Assembly: GCF_963662255.1 (NCBI RefSeq)
Contig: NC_085046.1
Coordinates: forward strand, 136,195,392 to 136,259,391
Direction: 5' to 3'
From: Cinclus cinclus
Taxonomy: Eukaryota > Chordata > Aves > Passeriformes > Cinclidae
Length of the DNA: 64,000 bases
The notes beneath the pieces were generated by a model that saw only the letters and a list, made by a program, of their open reading frames with translations, was not told the DNA's origin and did not search any database. Position 1 is the stretch's first letter; every line of letters starts with the position of its first letter. Below are positions 11,620 through 24,650 of the stretch, in pieces. Both the position numbers and the translations under genes were made by a program.

Positions 11620-14600
11620 CTAAGAAACAAAAAAGCACAATTCATGTTTAATTTTTGGTAAATAAAACTCTGTGTGACAGATGGCTGTTCCAAATAATAT
11701 TTAAACATGGAAAGGATAACTACCTTAAAATTATGTTGCTTGCATTGCTTAAAAAAAAACATTTTATATAGTAAATGAGGAATTAATAGAAAATCTGATT
11801 GTTTTTGATGAACACTATATTTAGCATAGATGATAGTAAGACATAGAAACTGGACTTAAAAACAGTTCAGATTATCATTAGCCAGAAGAAAAAAAACAAC
11901 CAAAGAAATCACAATACACAAGACAATTTAGACTCTTTAGAGTTATGTTCAAAAATACATTGCATTATATATCTTACACAGGCTTCTGCTAAAATTTGTA
12001 GTAGCTGAATTTTACCACAGGAATATAATGAAAGAAAAGGACCATGATTCACTTTAATGAGGGAATTTAGTATTATTTAAACTGTGCACTTTAGCCTCAA
12101 AGAAGAAATTTCTGATTTCAACTCAAAGAGTAGTATCATTGTGAAATAATAAATCCATACAAAAAGCTGTCTTGAAAGGAATTACAGGGTCATTAAGGTT
12201 TGTGTTTTTGCTGTTTGTGTGCTTGGGGTTTTTTTTGGTTTTTTTAAATTAAAACCACTGTGTTTGAGACACAAATGAAAGGAAATTTTTTGTGTCCTCA
12301 GCACTGCTGATAAGCTCTGCTGATACCCACTTCTACATATTCATTTGATTTATATAGGACAAAACTTATCTTCCTTGGTTTTAGGGGAATAACCTCATCA
12401 GGATTCATATCAGACCAACAAAGCCCATAATATATAAATGTCAAAAATGTGTAAAGGACCAGTTCAAGAATTTAGCTGTGTACACACACCAGTGAAGATG
12501 CACCTTTGGAGCCCAGTTAGCCACGTGTGGTGAACTGTGTAGCAGATAGGATGATATATTTTATTAATGATTGAGATTGAAATTATTTTCATTTGTTTCT
12601 AGATTAGCCATTAATTTTGCATTTTACTTTGAATTTAGTATGACAGAAAACTTTATGTCAAAAAGGACTTGTAGAGGCCACATAATTCAACTTAATGTTC
12701 AAAGAGAGCTAAAAGTCTGTTAGTCAAGGTTGCTCACGACTTAAATTTTCCCTTTCATTGTTAGAACAAGTTCACTGTGATTTTTTTTTGTTTGATAGGG
12801 TTTCTTTTGTGTTTGGTTTAGTTTTTTGTTTGTTTGGTTGGTTTATTTTAATGCAGATATATATATATATATAGCTACATAGGCTGGTCTTTAGCACACT
12901 TTAAGAAATACACAAACTTTGATAATTTTACTGGAAGAGATGATATATATTTTTAATTTTGCTTGATGTAGGAAAAAATACCAGTGGTGTTTACTTGCTG
13001 TTTTAATATATTTACTGCTGCTTATTCTGAAATTCAGTCTCAGTCTTCTTCTGAAATCACAAATTAACTGATAAGTTATGTCCTGCCATTATCAGCATTT
13101 CTAGTCTCATCAGAGGGCAGGATATAGAGTGATGAGAAAACCAGAATTCAAAAGGTCAGGAAATGATTTGCTAAAAAATGCTTTAATTGCAATATTAGCA
13201 TTTATTTAGTGTTTTACTTATTTTTAGGTTTAAGATACCTTTAGATGCATTCTATATAGTGCATCAGTAAATTACCATTAAGTTTATTTGCTTCATGGGA
13301 ATCATAAAAAGTTTTATATTTTCCTTTGATCTCTATGTACTTCATGTCCTTAAAAGATACTGTAAATTAATGGGTATTATGTAGATCTTTTTTATTAAGC
13401 AATCTTTAGAAAACAAAACAAAAATGAAAAAGAGAAGGAGAAAAAAAATAGAAGAAAAGATTTTAAAAAAGGAAAAAAAGAAAAACTTCCCCAATACAAT
13501 AGCCAATTTGCACCATTGTTTGCAGTCATGACAGATATAAAAGCCAAATGATAATAGCACTCACATCACATAACCAGAAAAATTAAAAACATGAAAAAAA
13601 GAAGCAAAGGCCCCTAAAGAGGTACATATTCACATATTTATATTTAGCAAGTCCTCAGAGCTCTGTATTTACAAAGTTGTTCTTTGTTTTGTCATTGGTA
13701 TCTTTATGAATAATATCATTAAAACACGACTAAAGAACTTACAGTAATATGAAAAGATGGAGAATTATGTACAGGATATTTATGATATAGGAAATGCATT
13801 TTTTATTTGATTAGGAGAGTATCTTTTTGTTCTATTAATAAAAAAAGGTAATAAAATGCTTACATCTCCCAAACAGGCATATGAATTTTTTTTTAAATAA
13901 GTCAATATCAGTGCGTTTTTTTCAATAGCTTCGTCATCAACCAATAAATAAATTAATTCATTGGTAAGTATCAACATCTTAAAATAAACTGGCCTAATGT
14001 TAAACCAAAACAATAATTTGAATAAAACTTTACTTGCATCGCACAGGTTTAGCCTGTATCTATTTATGCACACAATGATTTAAAAGAATTCTGGGTAAAA
14101 AAATACATACAGCAGGAAAGTACAGAAGTACACAGCTATCCCAAAATCTTTAATTTTATGAGTGGTACATAGACACAGTTTAGATGGGTAGTGGATTTTT
14201 ATAATGAGCACATGTGTTACTAGCATAGTAAACATTACAGCTCCTGATGCAAAACAGATCATTATAAGAGCCATTGGATACCATTTAGCTTTCAGCGGTG
14301 GGCCTTTTATAACCATCATTATGTTGCATTTAGTCAAAAAGGATAAGCCTGTTTCTCTAATTTGGTTTCTACACTTCAACTGATGTGACGAAATTCAGAG
14401 GTAATATTTTTTTGGTTTAGTGGATGCAAAATTTATCAAAAATTTTAATAAGTAAAAATTCAACATGCCAATATCACTCAGTAAAATACTACAGGCTTTT
14501 AGAAATAATTGTAATATAATTCATTCTGACTATTGAAATAACCTATACATTTGAGTATTATTCATTTGGTACAAAAGGATATTGACCTCAGAACTTAAGT

Positions 14601-15253
14601 CTTATTTGTAAGTTAAACTCTACAAAATATCATGTGTTGGCTAGAATAATTTTCATTGTAATTTAAAATGAAACATAGCAAGCACATCATAACTGCAGGA
14701 GAGAGATGGCAGGTAAGCAGCAAAACACCTGTAAGATAATGTGTGTGCATAGATCTGATTGCCACTTATTCGGATCAGTCTAAATGTCCAACTAAATGTT
14801 AGACTACTAAATGTCTAACTGAGTACTCTGGTAAAAGTGAAACTTTAGGTGAAAAAAATATGTAAAATAAGCAGTCATCTCATTAAGCAGATATCATATG
14901 CATATTAAACACATTTACAATTTAAATTTCCTCTAGTAGCTGAGGGTTTTTTATCTACAGCAATTTCCCATCTTACATTCCATTTGCATATCGCATTCCA
15001 TTTGTTAAATTCCAAATTTAACATACCTAATGGAGTTATTCATGTGACTGTCTATTGCTGCTTTAGATATGGTGAGATATTTAAAAACATCAGCACAGAG
15101 TTGATAGGTATGATATTATAACACCACGAGACCCAGGTGCTTCTGGAGAGATGGAGACCAGGCAGGACATGCCTACATCTTTTGCTAGGCTCTTCAATCA
15201 TTCCTTTACAGTCTCCCATTTTGGCAGGAAAAAAATTACATTATAATTGTGGT

Positions 15254-15294
<41 letters not shown>

Positions 15295-18200
15295 GTGGGA
15301 TTATCTGCTCCTTTTCTTTTTTCCATTTTTGACTTGGAAATGTTTTCTGACCTCATTAAGAGACCCTGTAAGCACCTGATACTGGCTTGGGTAACCATGG
15401 GAAACCATGGGAACTAAAAGACAATGTCTACAGAGGTTTCCATTTCAACTCTTAAAAACCCAAATTTTAAATTGTGACATTTTACTTGAGTATTTGATTT
15501 TGATGATGTACTTCAGCTACAGTGTTATCAAACACTGAACATTGATACAAATTTGTAAATGAATACATTTGCTTTTCTCTTCCTGGTGTGTCCAACCAGC
15601 TTGCCAGGCACCTAACACCCACAGGGAATGGGCTCATTATGTATGTAGTGCAAGACTCCAGATGTTTCTGGGAGCCTAGGAAAAGGTTAAGAGGTATTTT
15701 TATTTATTCAAATTTGCTATGTCAGGAAGACCAAATGCTCATCCTGAAAATTTATGGTATATAACAATTCTAAAACTCCAGTAGTAAATATGGGGTGAAA
15801 TCAAAGATATCATTTGGAGACACAGTATGTATTCAGTATCTATATATTACTTTCATGCAAAACTGCAGTGCTATGTAGTTTCAGTAACATGAATCTGGCA
15901 ATGTTTCTACAATCATCTCAGAGTGTAAGAATGGAGTACTGAAACACCCATTGCCTTGGAACCAGAGAAAAGGACATATGAGAGATATGTGCTTAAATTA
16001 CTCCATATAGACCCAAGAATGAGAAGAAGAAAATCACTATCATCATAGTCTTTGACAAATAATTATTCTTGCTGGCTGTTTGCCATAACTCCCCCATGGT
16101 GCCATCTTTAAGCTCCCAAGGAAAATCAAAGTGGCTAAGGATCCAAATGGACATCAAAAGCACCACAGAACACAGAGAAAAGAGGTAGATTCTAGGAGGA
16201 TTCTGTACAATTTTAACTGCATATTTCTAAGTAAGTATTTACTTTGGGTATAAGCGTTAGTAATATTGTTGGCAAAATAATAAGAATAGCTGTTATATTC
16301 ACTGCTACATTTTTATTTGTTAAGAGTCCCTGGTGAAATAAGACAGATGTCCTCAGATGTCTCTAAGTACACAGGGTGCAAATGCATAAAATTTCTTGAT
16401 GTAAAAATAGTGATTAAAGGATGTCATTTACCAGGTAAGAGACTAGTTTTGAAGGAATTTTTGTCTTATGTGTCTTCTCACTCATCCTTGTTTATTTTTT
16501 AAGTAATGGAAAAAGTCAAATGGAATTTGAAACAAAACATTGTCTTATGTACGTAGCAATTTCTAAATATTCTGTCACCATTAATTAAAATATAATAAAT
16601 ACATTCTAAGCAGTGGTGATAATGTTTGAACCTATCTGAAAATCTGTAGTAATACTTTTTGGCATTGTAAATGATTGAAAATTATGTAATTATTTTCTTT
16701 CAAATATGTCAATTATAGAGTGTGTTCCTGTGTCTCTTCCTCCTGTAGGTTACTATATTCTATCATGTGCTATAGATTCAAAGAAAGATGACATCTATAT
16801 TGAACAGCTGAATGTCTGTTTTCATTTTCTAAGTATTTTTTAAAAGACTACTACTCCAAGAGTAATTATAATCTATTTTAATCTCTCCCACTGTCTTTTC
16901 AAATCACATATGCCAATTATAAAATGACAAATCATTTCGCATTTGTGGTTTCCAAGACTTTAGATTTCTGATTGGAAATTTTTGCAGTTTGATCAATCAT
17001 TTGTTTTCTGCTTTTACCATAGTCCTTGTAATAAAACTTAAATCATACATTACTTTAAGCTGCATGCTGAACTTTAAACTCATCAGCCCTCAAGGAAGAC
17101 CAGCTCTTTGCTTCAGGATCTAAATAGAGCAATCATTTCATAATTGCAAAGTTAAAATTATGGAAAGAAATCTTGATTAGTCATGCAAAAGTGCTCCTAG
17201 ATGAACTGTTTGCTTGAGACTTGATGTGATAAATAAGATTACTCTATTTCCTCTTTGCTTGTGTGTCTTAGATATTTGATGTTTGACACTGATTATGCTT
17301 TTAAATAGGTAATTTTTAAAAATGTATTTTAACAGCTCTTTGTATTGTTTTGTTTTCTTTTCCAGTTCACAAGATCCTAGCTATTCTACTGTGTGTTAGT
17401 TATTTCCACAGAAAACACAGTTCCTCAAGAATATTTCAGCTTAGATTCGACAGTATCTGAAGAAATTAACCAAAAAAAGATTTTTTTAAAGTGAATACCA
17501 ATCTCGTTTAATCTCAATAAATTTTTGATTAGGTCACAAAAATTTTGCAGCAGGAAGAGTTTTGGCCTAATCTGGAAGGTGCAAGAAATGTTCGTCCCCA
17601 ATTCATGTAAAATGATGCAGAAACATAAAATATTAGCATGCGGTTACTGTAACTTTGACTGTAAAATTAATAGCTGTGTCAAAGCCCATACATTCTCACT
17701 TTTAGTTTGATCTCCCAATAACTGTTTACTCTAAAAAGGAGAATATAGATTTTGAAAAATAATATGCATAACAAGCAAAATGCCAAGCATAAAAGAAAAA
17801 TAGGTAAAAATATTTTGTAGACTTTCATTGAGAATCTGCCTCACAAGTAAAGGCAAACTTTCTGAAGACAACAGAAATTTTATTCCATATTTAGCAGTTT
17901 AAAGGAAACAGAAATCACTGATATTTTCAAATAACTGATAAAATGTCCTATTGGGTTTTTTTCTTTTACATCCACTTTTCTTTTAAAAACACTTAAATTT
18001 TCTTTTCCTTCCACTATGAAATTTTGTTATTAATGATACACATTTAAGTTGATAATCTTCAGACAATATTATTCTTAAAATCCATAGCACATATACAAAT
18101 GAAGCTTCATCACCAGCGGATTTTTCCCTTTAAGCTAGCCATAATCCTTCTACCAGTCATTTTATTTGCTGGTATGTCCAGTAACTTGCTATCTGTTATT

Positions 18201-18951
18201 TATGCAGACAGCACCAGTCAATACTTAGTAAATAAACACATCTTGAATTTCGTAAGGTACAGTTGGGGTTTTGTTGGACCACATGCTGATGAATCCATTA
18301 TTAGCTGCTGGAGTCCTGTCTGTGTGGTTTTGTATTCATATACACTTCTATTAATTTTCTAAGTAGCAGATGATCAGATTTAACATCTGACTAGCCTGAT
18401 GCTACACTGATTCAGTTTCAAATATAGTGAGATCTTTTGCCTGCCAGATACTTGTTTAACATTTTCCCACTAGGTCTAATTATTATTAAAAAAGGAAAAA
18501 AAGAAAAAAAAGAAAAAAAGCCCTCAACAGAAGGGTTTGCTTATTTGCATTTTCTAAGCTAGCAGCATGATCTTCTCGCACAATTTGCTGTTGCATTTGC
18601 CATGGCCAGCATCTATTCAACTAAAATAACAATATTCTTCAGTATTTTTTTCTAAACTTAATTTTGTTTTCATCTAATACTAATCAAATATTTGTTTCTG
18701 GTTCTTATTTACATATGCCATGGCATTTTCTTATTTTGAATGCCAAGATATTAAAGAAAAAATATGCTTACTTAATAAAGTATGGATTTTAAATGTTGAG
18801 TGTATCCAACCTGACAAACCATATAATGGTTTTTTGTTGTTGTCGCCCTCTTCCATGGGAATGAAAATCTAGCATTTCTTTCTTTTTCAGTCTTGATTTT
18901 TTTTTTTGTTCTGTATAATTTCCATAACAATCCATCAGACACATAAGCACC
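11620..18951. other. Unassigned intron sequence
   Basis: Over 7 kb of AT-rich DNA without a recognisable transposon, which is notable next to the crowded 18.9-23.2 kb stretch. It holds the 39-T tract and a few short repeats. Nothing else is identified. Confidence 0.6.
15255..15293. repeat. Poly(T) tract (about 39 T)
   Basis: This is the longest homopolymer in the window, followed by GGTGGGATTATC. On the minus strand it would be a poly(A), but I see no recognisable retroposed body next to it. Confidence 0.9.
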
Positions 18952-19524
18952 TGTGCTGATTTTCGCTGGGGTAGAGTTAATTCTCTTCACTCTGATTAAT
19001 ATGGACTATGCTTTGTATTTATTCTGAAAACAGTGTGGTAATACAGGGATGTTTTTGTTCTTGCTGGGCAGTGCCTTCGCTGTTCCCCACACTGTCACAC
19101 TGGCAAGTGGGCTGGGGGTGAATGGGAAGCTGGGAGCAAACACAGCCAGGATAGCTGACTCCAAAGGACCCAAGAGACATCTCATACACATGGTGTCTTG
19201 CTCATTATATGAAGCTAGTGAAGAAGAAGAAGGAGAGATGATTGGAATGATGGCTTTTGTCTTCCCAAGTCACCATGACTCCTCATGGAACTCTGCTCTC
19301 CTGGAGGGGGCTGAATTCCTGCCTGCCTGCGGGAAGTGGTGAATCAATTCCTTGTTTTGCTTTGCTTGTGTGTGTGGCTTTGGCTTTACCTATTAAACTG
19401 TCTTTGTCTCAGTCTGTGAGTTTTATCACTTTTACTCTTCCATTTCTCTTCCTCCTCACACTGGTGAGGGAGAGAGAAACTGGCAGTGTGGTGCTTAGTT
19501 GCCAGCTGGGGCTAAACTACAACA
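18952..19524 (+). mobile_element. ERVL-type solo LTR (573 bp)
   Basis: The sequence starts TGTGCTGATTTTCGCTGGGG and ends GGGCTAAACTACAACA, matching the termini of a widespread avian ERVL LTR as I know it. Internal landmarks of that family follow in order: GAGTTAATTCTCTTCA, AACAGTGTGGTAATACAGGGATG, a TATA-like TTATATGAAG near 19205, TTTGTCTTCCCAAGT, a polyadenylation-type ATTAAA at 19392-19397, and the U5 stretch GAGTTTTATCACTTTTACTC. The flanks (GCACC before, GCCTC after) look like a decayed 5-bp target duplication, which suggests an old insertion. No internal retroviral region is attached, and no viral protein gene is present. The open frames across it are not genes. Confidence 0.85.
19392..19397 (+). 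promoter_or_regulatory. ATTAAA polyadenylation signal of the LTR
   Basis: It lies in the motif CCTATTAAACTGTC, the R-region signal of this avian LTR family. The same motif occurs on the opposite strand in the LTR at 46007-46566. It lies on the plus strand, antisense to CSMD3, so it should not truncate that transcript. Confidence 0.6.
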
Positions 19525-20646
19525 GCCTCTCTGATCTCTAAACAGCAAAATGAGCATCTACCAATAGAAAGTTTCAAAAGCTCTGAAAACTATTTAAGGA
19601 GCAATAGCAGTCAGCCATAGATGGTAGTTAGCAGAAAAGCTAGGAAAAGCAAGGTAATATGCTTTTAAAAATTAATTAATGTATTTGATTACCAAAAAAT
19701 GATGAAACAAAATACCTTCCATGTAATTAAATATGTTATTTAAATATCAACAATGTTTTTAAGTACATGAAAAGTAACCAAATAAATTACTTTTTAAAAC
19801 AAAGTTAACTGCAAATATCTTTGCTTTTGAATAAAACCTTTAAAGTGGTCCAGAACATATTTACCTATGCTTCTCCTCCTTCTCAGAAACTGAATCCATA
19901 TTCCATACACAAAGGCATAGGGATCATTCCATTTGAAGTACATCTTATGCTGTTGGATTTCTATATCAAATTCCACGCACAGCCTGGTGCCTGAAACACA
20001 GCTCTAATGATTTTAGCTTTTTATTTACTGTCTCCATATCCACTGTAACGTAGCATGAATGGCACAAAAGAAAGGAGATTTTTGTTTTCAATCCTGTTAT
20101 GGTTTTCCCTTTCAGGTAACTAAAATTCCATTAATCATCCCAAATAAATAAAAAGTTTTCATATTGAAAATATGAAAAAAAAAACAAACGTGAATCTTAC
20201 TCTAAAAAAAAAATATTCATTTCACAACACTAGAAAACAAGATATCAAATATATTAGGGGCAGGTCTGAGGTCAAAACAGGTTGTTCAGGGATTTATACA
20301 GTTAAGTCCTGAAAATCTGCAAGGAAGGAGGTGTCTCAGCCTTCTGGGCAGTTAGATCAAGTCCTTAACTGTTCAAGAGACACAGTAAATCAGATTCAAA
20401 TTATTCTGTGTGATAATAGCCTCTGTCAGCTGATCTGAGCAACAGATCTACGTGATCACAAACACCACAGGAGAGAGAACCTTGCAATTCTAGCACGCTT
20501 AGTTTGATAACACATACCAAAGTTAGAAAGTGCTGTTCTTCCAACGATTGAACAGGTACAGAGAATTGGATACCAGGATTCAGGCTTGCTTTAAAAGCCC
20601 TAATATCTGTAGAGAATTCTTTTTCACAGTCCTTATGATAAATTAA
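19525..20646. other. Unassigned intron sequence between an LTR and a CR1
   Basis: AT-rich sequence. I see no gene or repeat family. Confidence 0.55.
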
Positions 20647-21010
20647 GTCATAGAAGCATAGAAATCTCTGGGTTGTAAGGCACCTTCAAAGGTCATTTAG
20701 TCCAAGTCCTTTGTGATAAGTAGGGACATATTCAACTAGAGGATGCTGCTCAGAGCCCCATCCAACCTTACCTTGAATATTTCCAGGGATGTGATATCCA
20801 CCATTTCTCTGGGCTATCTAGCCCACTGTTTCACCACCCTCACTGTAAAAAATTTCTTCATTATATCTAGTCTGAATCTAACTTCTTTTATTTTAAAACC
20901 ATTAGCCTTTTTCCTAGCACTACAGGTCCCTACTAAGAGCTGGTTCCTGTCTTTCTTAATAGCCTCCCTTAAGTACTGAAAGACCACAATACTGTGTCCC
21001 TGGAACCTCT
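20647..21010 (-). mobile_element. CR1 LINE 3' fragment
   Basis: The plus strand shows the reverse complement of the CR1 3' end. It starts with a degraded TCATAGAAGCATAGAAAT terminus and continues GGGTTGTAAGGCACCTTCAA, then GCTCAGAGCCCCATCCAACC, then a block like CCCACTGTTTCACCACCCTC. It is 5'-truncated and diverged, so it is old. The element's own 3' end is at the low coordinate. The short open frame here is not a gene. Confidence 0.85.
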
Positions 21011-21142
21011 AACTGAGGGGAGGAAAAACACCCCAAATCTTTGTTAGTATTACCACCGTTTATTTACTATGTAAATTTTATAAGAGTATTTCTACACCAA
21101 AAAGATGTACAAAGTGCATCAAGTACTGCATTAATTGCCAGT

Positions 21143-21472
21143 TGAGGGAGTAGATTTTCCCACAGGATTCTGCACTGGTGTGGCCTCAACTTGAGTACCA
21201 TGTGCAGTTTTGGGGACCACAGTATAAGAAGGATATAAAGGTATTAGAGAGAGCATCTAAAGGAGGGAAGCAAAGATGCTGAGGGGCCTTGAGGGAAGCC
21301 ATATGGGGAGCAGCTGAGGTCACTTGGTTGAGTCAGCCTGGAGAAGAGGAGACTGGACCTCATTGCAGTTACGACTTCCTCAAGAGGGGAAGAGGAGAGG
21401 CAGGCACTGATCCCTGCTCTGCAATGACCAGTGACAGGACTCAAGGAAACACAATATTTCTATGATTCTATT
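21143..21472 (+). mobile_element. CR1 LINE 3' fragment
   Basis: The stretch contains CR1 blocks: TGTGGCCTCAACTTGAGTAC, GTGCAGTTTTGGGGACCACA, CAGCCTGGAGAAGAGGAGAC, and the terminal TCTATGATTCTAT repeat of the CR1 3' end. It is truncated at the 5' end and lacks some internal sequence. It lies 130 bp from the minus-strand CR1 fragment, with their 5' ends facing each other, so these are two independent insertions. Confidence 0.85.
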
Positions 21473-21938
21473 TGTGCACAAAAGCATCCTACTATCCTTG
21501 GTTTATAGTATATGTTTGGGGTGGGTTTTCTGAGTTGTTTTTTATTTTTTCTCCTTGTCTAGATAGAAAAATGAAAAGAAGTTCTACATTTTTCTAAAAA
21601 AGACAATATTTTAATATTAGTGCACCACATTTCTTAGAGTAAAATAACACTCTTTGCATCTTACATATGAATTTAAGTTTCTGAAGATTTGATAATTCCA
21701 TATCTAATATAATGGACAACATCAACAATATTTCCATGATTATATCGTTGTGATTGCTCTTCTAACTGCCAGAGTAAAATAAATCTCCCATTTACTCTTC
21801 CATGCTTTGGCCTTTTGTCACATCCATGTTTTATGCACCCACCTATGCAACCATGCCTTCTTGAGCTTTGAGCAGAAAAGACCATATCCTTATAGCAATT
21901 TCAAAGAATCACAAGGGCTAAAAATGCAGCAAACATTA

Positions 21939-21943
21939 GTAGC
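21939..21943. repeat. Target-site duplication, left copy (GTAGC)
   Basis: These five bases sit immediately before the TG terminus of the solo LTR and are identical to the right copy at 22654-22658. A 5-bp duplication is usual for ERVL-like integrases. Confidence 0.8.
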
Positions 21944-22653
21944 TGTTGGGGGTTAGTTCTCTCCCTTTTTTCCCTCTGTGGAATTTTCCCCATTGTCATG
22001 CTAAGATACCTGTTGACTGGGCCCTGGTGACAAGGGGGAGGGGACGGGAGGGAAGAGAGAAACCCCGCGAGATTCAAACAGCCAGAAGAGGAAGCGGAAG
22101 GCTGGGCCTCGGCCCATTTCCCCCGCGGAGTTGGGACGAGAAGGACGATCGCCGTCTGTGTCCCATCCCTGCCATCCCAGCGTCGGGAAACCACCATCGG
22201 ACCCTGCCCGGCTGTCTTCTCGCTGTGAACTACCACCATCCAGCACTCTACTGAGCACCAGGACCCACACCGTGAGCGGAGGGCTCTCTCTCCATCTCTC
22301 TCTCCCCCTGGGACAGCTCTGCCATCACCCCCAGCCCTCCTGCAGCTCTGCGGGACCCGCCCGCCCCCAGCACCGGGAACTGCAGCTCAGGGAAAAGGTG
22401 CCTGCAGCCAAAAAACACTGGGACTGAGTTACTGTTCTGTTTGTGGGTAATTTCATAGCTGCTGTTGTTCTTGTTTGTCTTGTTAGATATACTAGTAAAG
22501 AACTGTTATTCCTACCCCCATATCTTTGCCTGAGAGCTCTCTGAATTCCAAAATTATAATAATCGGAATGAAGGAAGGATCACGGTTTTTTTTTTCAGTC
22601 CAAAGGGAAGCTTCTGCTTTCCTTAGCAAGCACCTGTCTTTCAAACTAGGACA
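21944..22653 (+). mobile_element. Solo LTR (710 bp) with a perfect 5-bp target duplication
   Basis: The element begins TGTTGGGGGTTAG and ends TTTCAAACTAGGACA, so it has TG...CA termini. GTAGC flanks it directly on both sides (21939-21943 and 22654-22658). It is GC- and CpG-rich in its first two thirds (about 22020-22410), in contrast to the AT-rich surroundings. A T-rich stretch and then GATATACTAGTAAAGAACTG follow. The last third resembles a songbird ERV LTR I recognise. The length and single copy between the duplications show a solo LTR left by recombination between two LTRs. Orientation is taken from this resemblance. The family name needs a repeat-library search. The overlapping open frames on both strands are not genes. 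Confidence 0.85.
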
Positions 22654-22658
22654 GTAGC
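22654..22658. repeat. Target-site duplication, right copy (GTAGC)
   Basis: These five bases directly follow the CA terminus of the solo LTR and match the left copy exactly. Confidence 0.8.
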
Positions 22659-23049
22659 TAATCCTGGTGAGGATCAAATACACTCTGAAAGAATTCTGAT
22701 GATTTGGATCACACAGTCACTCATTATGGTGATCAATCACTCATTATATACTCACACTTATTAGTTAATCTGAATACTGTCAAACTAAACTGGTAAGATG
22801 AAATTCAATTACCTTGTTGAACTATTTTTTCAATTAACCCAAAGGTTTAAAAGTATTCAGAAATGCACTGGACTTGTATGTAATAAGTAAATTCAGGGTT
22901 CAGTAATATATCACAGATAGAATTGCTAAAGCAACTAATGGGATATGAAAATCTCATGATTCAGGAAATCAATAATTTTTTTAGGCAGTGAATGAAACTG
23001 AGGCTCTGTAATGTGTAAATTTCATGTGTACATTGGATTCTGGTGTAAA

Positions 23050-23181
23050 GGTAAGATCTCCTCATCTTTGTCTTGACCCAGGAGTTTTTTCATCTTATTT
23101 TCTCTTGCTGTCCTGCTGTTGAGGGAGAGTGATGGAATGGCTGGTGGGCATCTGGCAGCCAGCCAAAGTCAACCCAGAACA
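23050..23181 (+). mobile_element. Truncated LTR remnant (U5-like 3' end)
   Basis: The stretch running from GTAAGATCTCCTCATC through GTTGAGGGAGAGTGATGGAA to GCCAGCCAAAGTCAACCCAG resembles the 3' end of an avian ERVL-type LTR. Only this end is present; the U3 part is missing. The element ends with ACA at about 23181. The left boundary is approximate. Confidence 0.6.
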
Positions 23182-24549
23182 AGCTCTAAAGTTCTTTCTT
23201 ACACACCAATTCAGAATAAACACCTTTTAAATCTCAGGAGTACACTAGAAAAGGGTAACACTTACCTACTGAGTAATAGACAATTAAGTGTAATTCTCTT
23301 TAGGGTTTATGTTTTTGAATGTGCTTATGTGCATTCATTTGTACATGTTGAGAAGTTAATAAGGTGTTGAATTGCAGTTGAGAGTATTGCAAGGTTGAAC
23401 TGGAACATCCTGGTAAAATTCAGCTTGTCTTTGGCCTTTCAAATTTCTTTCTTACTTCCTTAGTTACTTACCCATTGAATCGGGAAGAAAGTAAGAAATG
23501 TAAAGGCTTCCTTAAGAGTATTTCAATTAAAATATGAATAGGAGTAACTCCTACAATTTTTATATGTCTATCCAATTGGTTTAAAATAAAAAGCAGAATT
23601 TAATAATCTATAAAACAGCAAACTCAAGCAGAAGTGGTCAAGTAGATTCAAGTTTTACTCTTGCTGAAAATAGTAATAAAAATATACTTTGTTCAACAAG
23701 TCATTAACAAATTGACATATGATTTATGAACTAATTTATTTTTTGTCAAATGATAATTTTTCCCTGTCAAAATGCAAAACTGCTCATGCAATCTATTATT
23801 TTAAAATAATGGTCATAGGTCAAGGCTGAACATTGTTAATTGAACAGCTGCTTTGAACTAAACAATAAAGTACTCATCAGGTTCTGGTATGATCATTATA
23901 TTCTGTACAAAACATATTTCTAAAAGCTGCCATCATCCATTATCAGTATAAAGCTTTTATTATACAACTCTCCACTTTTTTCTATCACCAGAAATGAAAC
24001 AGATTTTATAAATATTTTTTTCTAAAGCAATCAATTTGTTTTAAGACATAAAACTACCAAGAAGAACCTCAAACAAGTAAGAAGAACCAGATACTGCACT
24101 ACCATAAAAATAATTTTTAAAAATCTGTAGGATGTGGATTTGACTGCTTCATGGAAAGAAAAAATGATAAGAACAAAACATATCAAAACAATAAACTTCA
24201 GAGAATTTGAAAGTATCCTAGGTACTTAAAGTAAATAGAATTTTTAAAAAATTAAGCAAACTACATATTTTTAACTTTGAGCAGCTGGAACATATAGTTT
24301 ATAGACAATATAGTTCATTGTCCTCATCTTAAAGCTAGGTAAAGATCTCTGGTACATTTCAGCAGATCTTGGAGCTTTCAAAGCACCAAAGGAGAGGAAC
24401 CTGCTCCTTCCAGTTTTCCCAGAGTTCTAACACTGACTTCACACCGGTTCTAGTAATTTGCACCCTTCTCTCTGAATTTATCTAACCACCCCGATGAAGA
24501 ACTATTGCTTTAAAAATAAACCTGAGTCAATTCAGTTAGCAAAGGGAAG

Positions 24550-24650
24550 CATATCCTCAGAGCGGTATGCCTGGGAAGCGCCAGAGCCAACGGAAAAAGA
24601 GAAGGATCACACAGCCAGAGTCAGAGGAACACGGGAGACGGGTTTGCCTT
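24550..24650. other. Small GC-rich patch
   Basis: About 100 bp hold several CpG dinucleotides (AGAGCGGTATGCCTGGGAAG, GCCAACGG, ACACGGGAGACGGG) in an AT-rich surrounding. It could be a repeat remnant or a conserved element. Nothing identifies it. Confidence 0.3.

Noticed and set aside
15137..15379. Frame with a long poly-Phe segment
   Set aside because: The poly-Phe is the 39-T homopolymer.
21901..22427. Overlapping frames of about 90-112 codons on both strands
   Set aside because: They lie wholly within the GC-rich part of the solo LTR, where stop codons are scarce. They match no retroviral protein.
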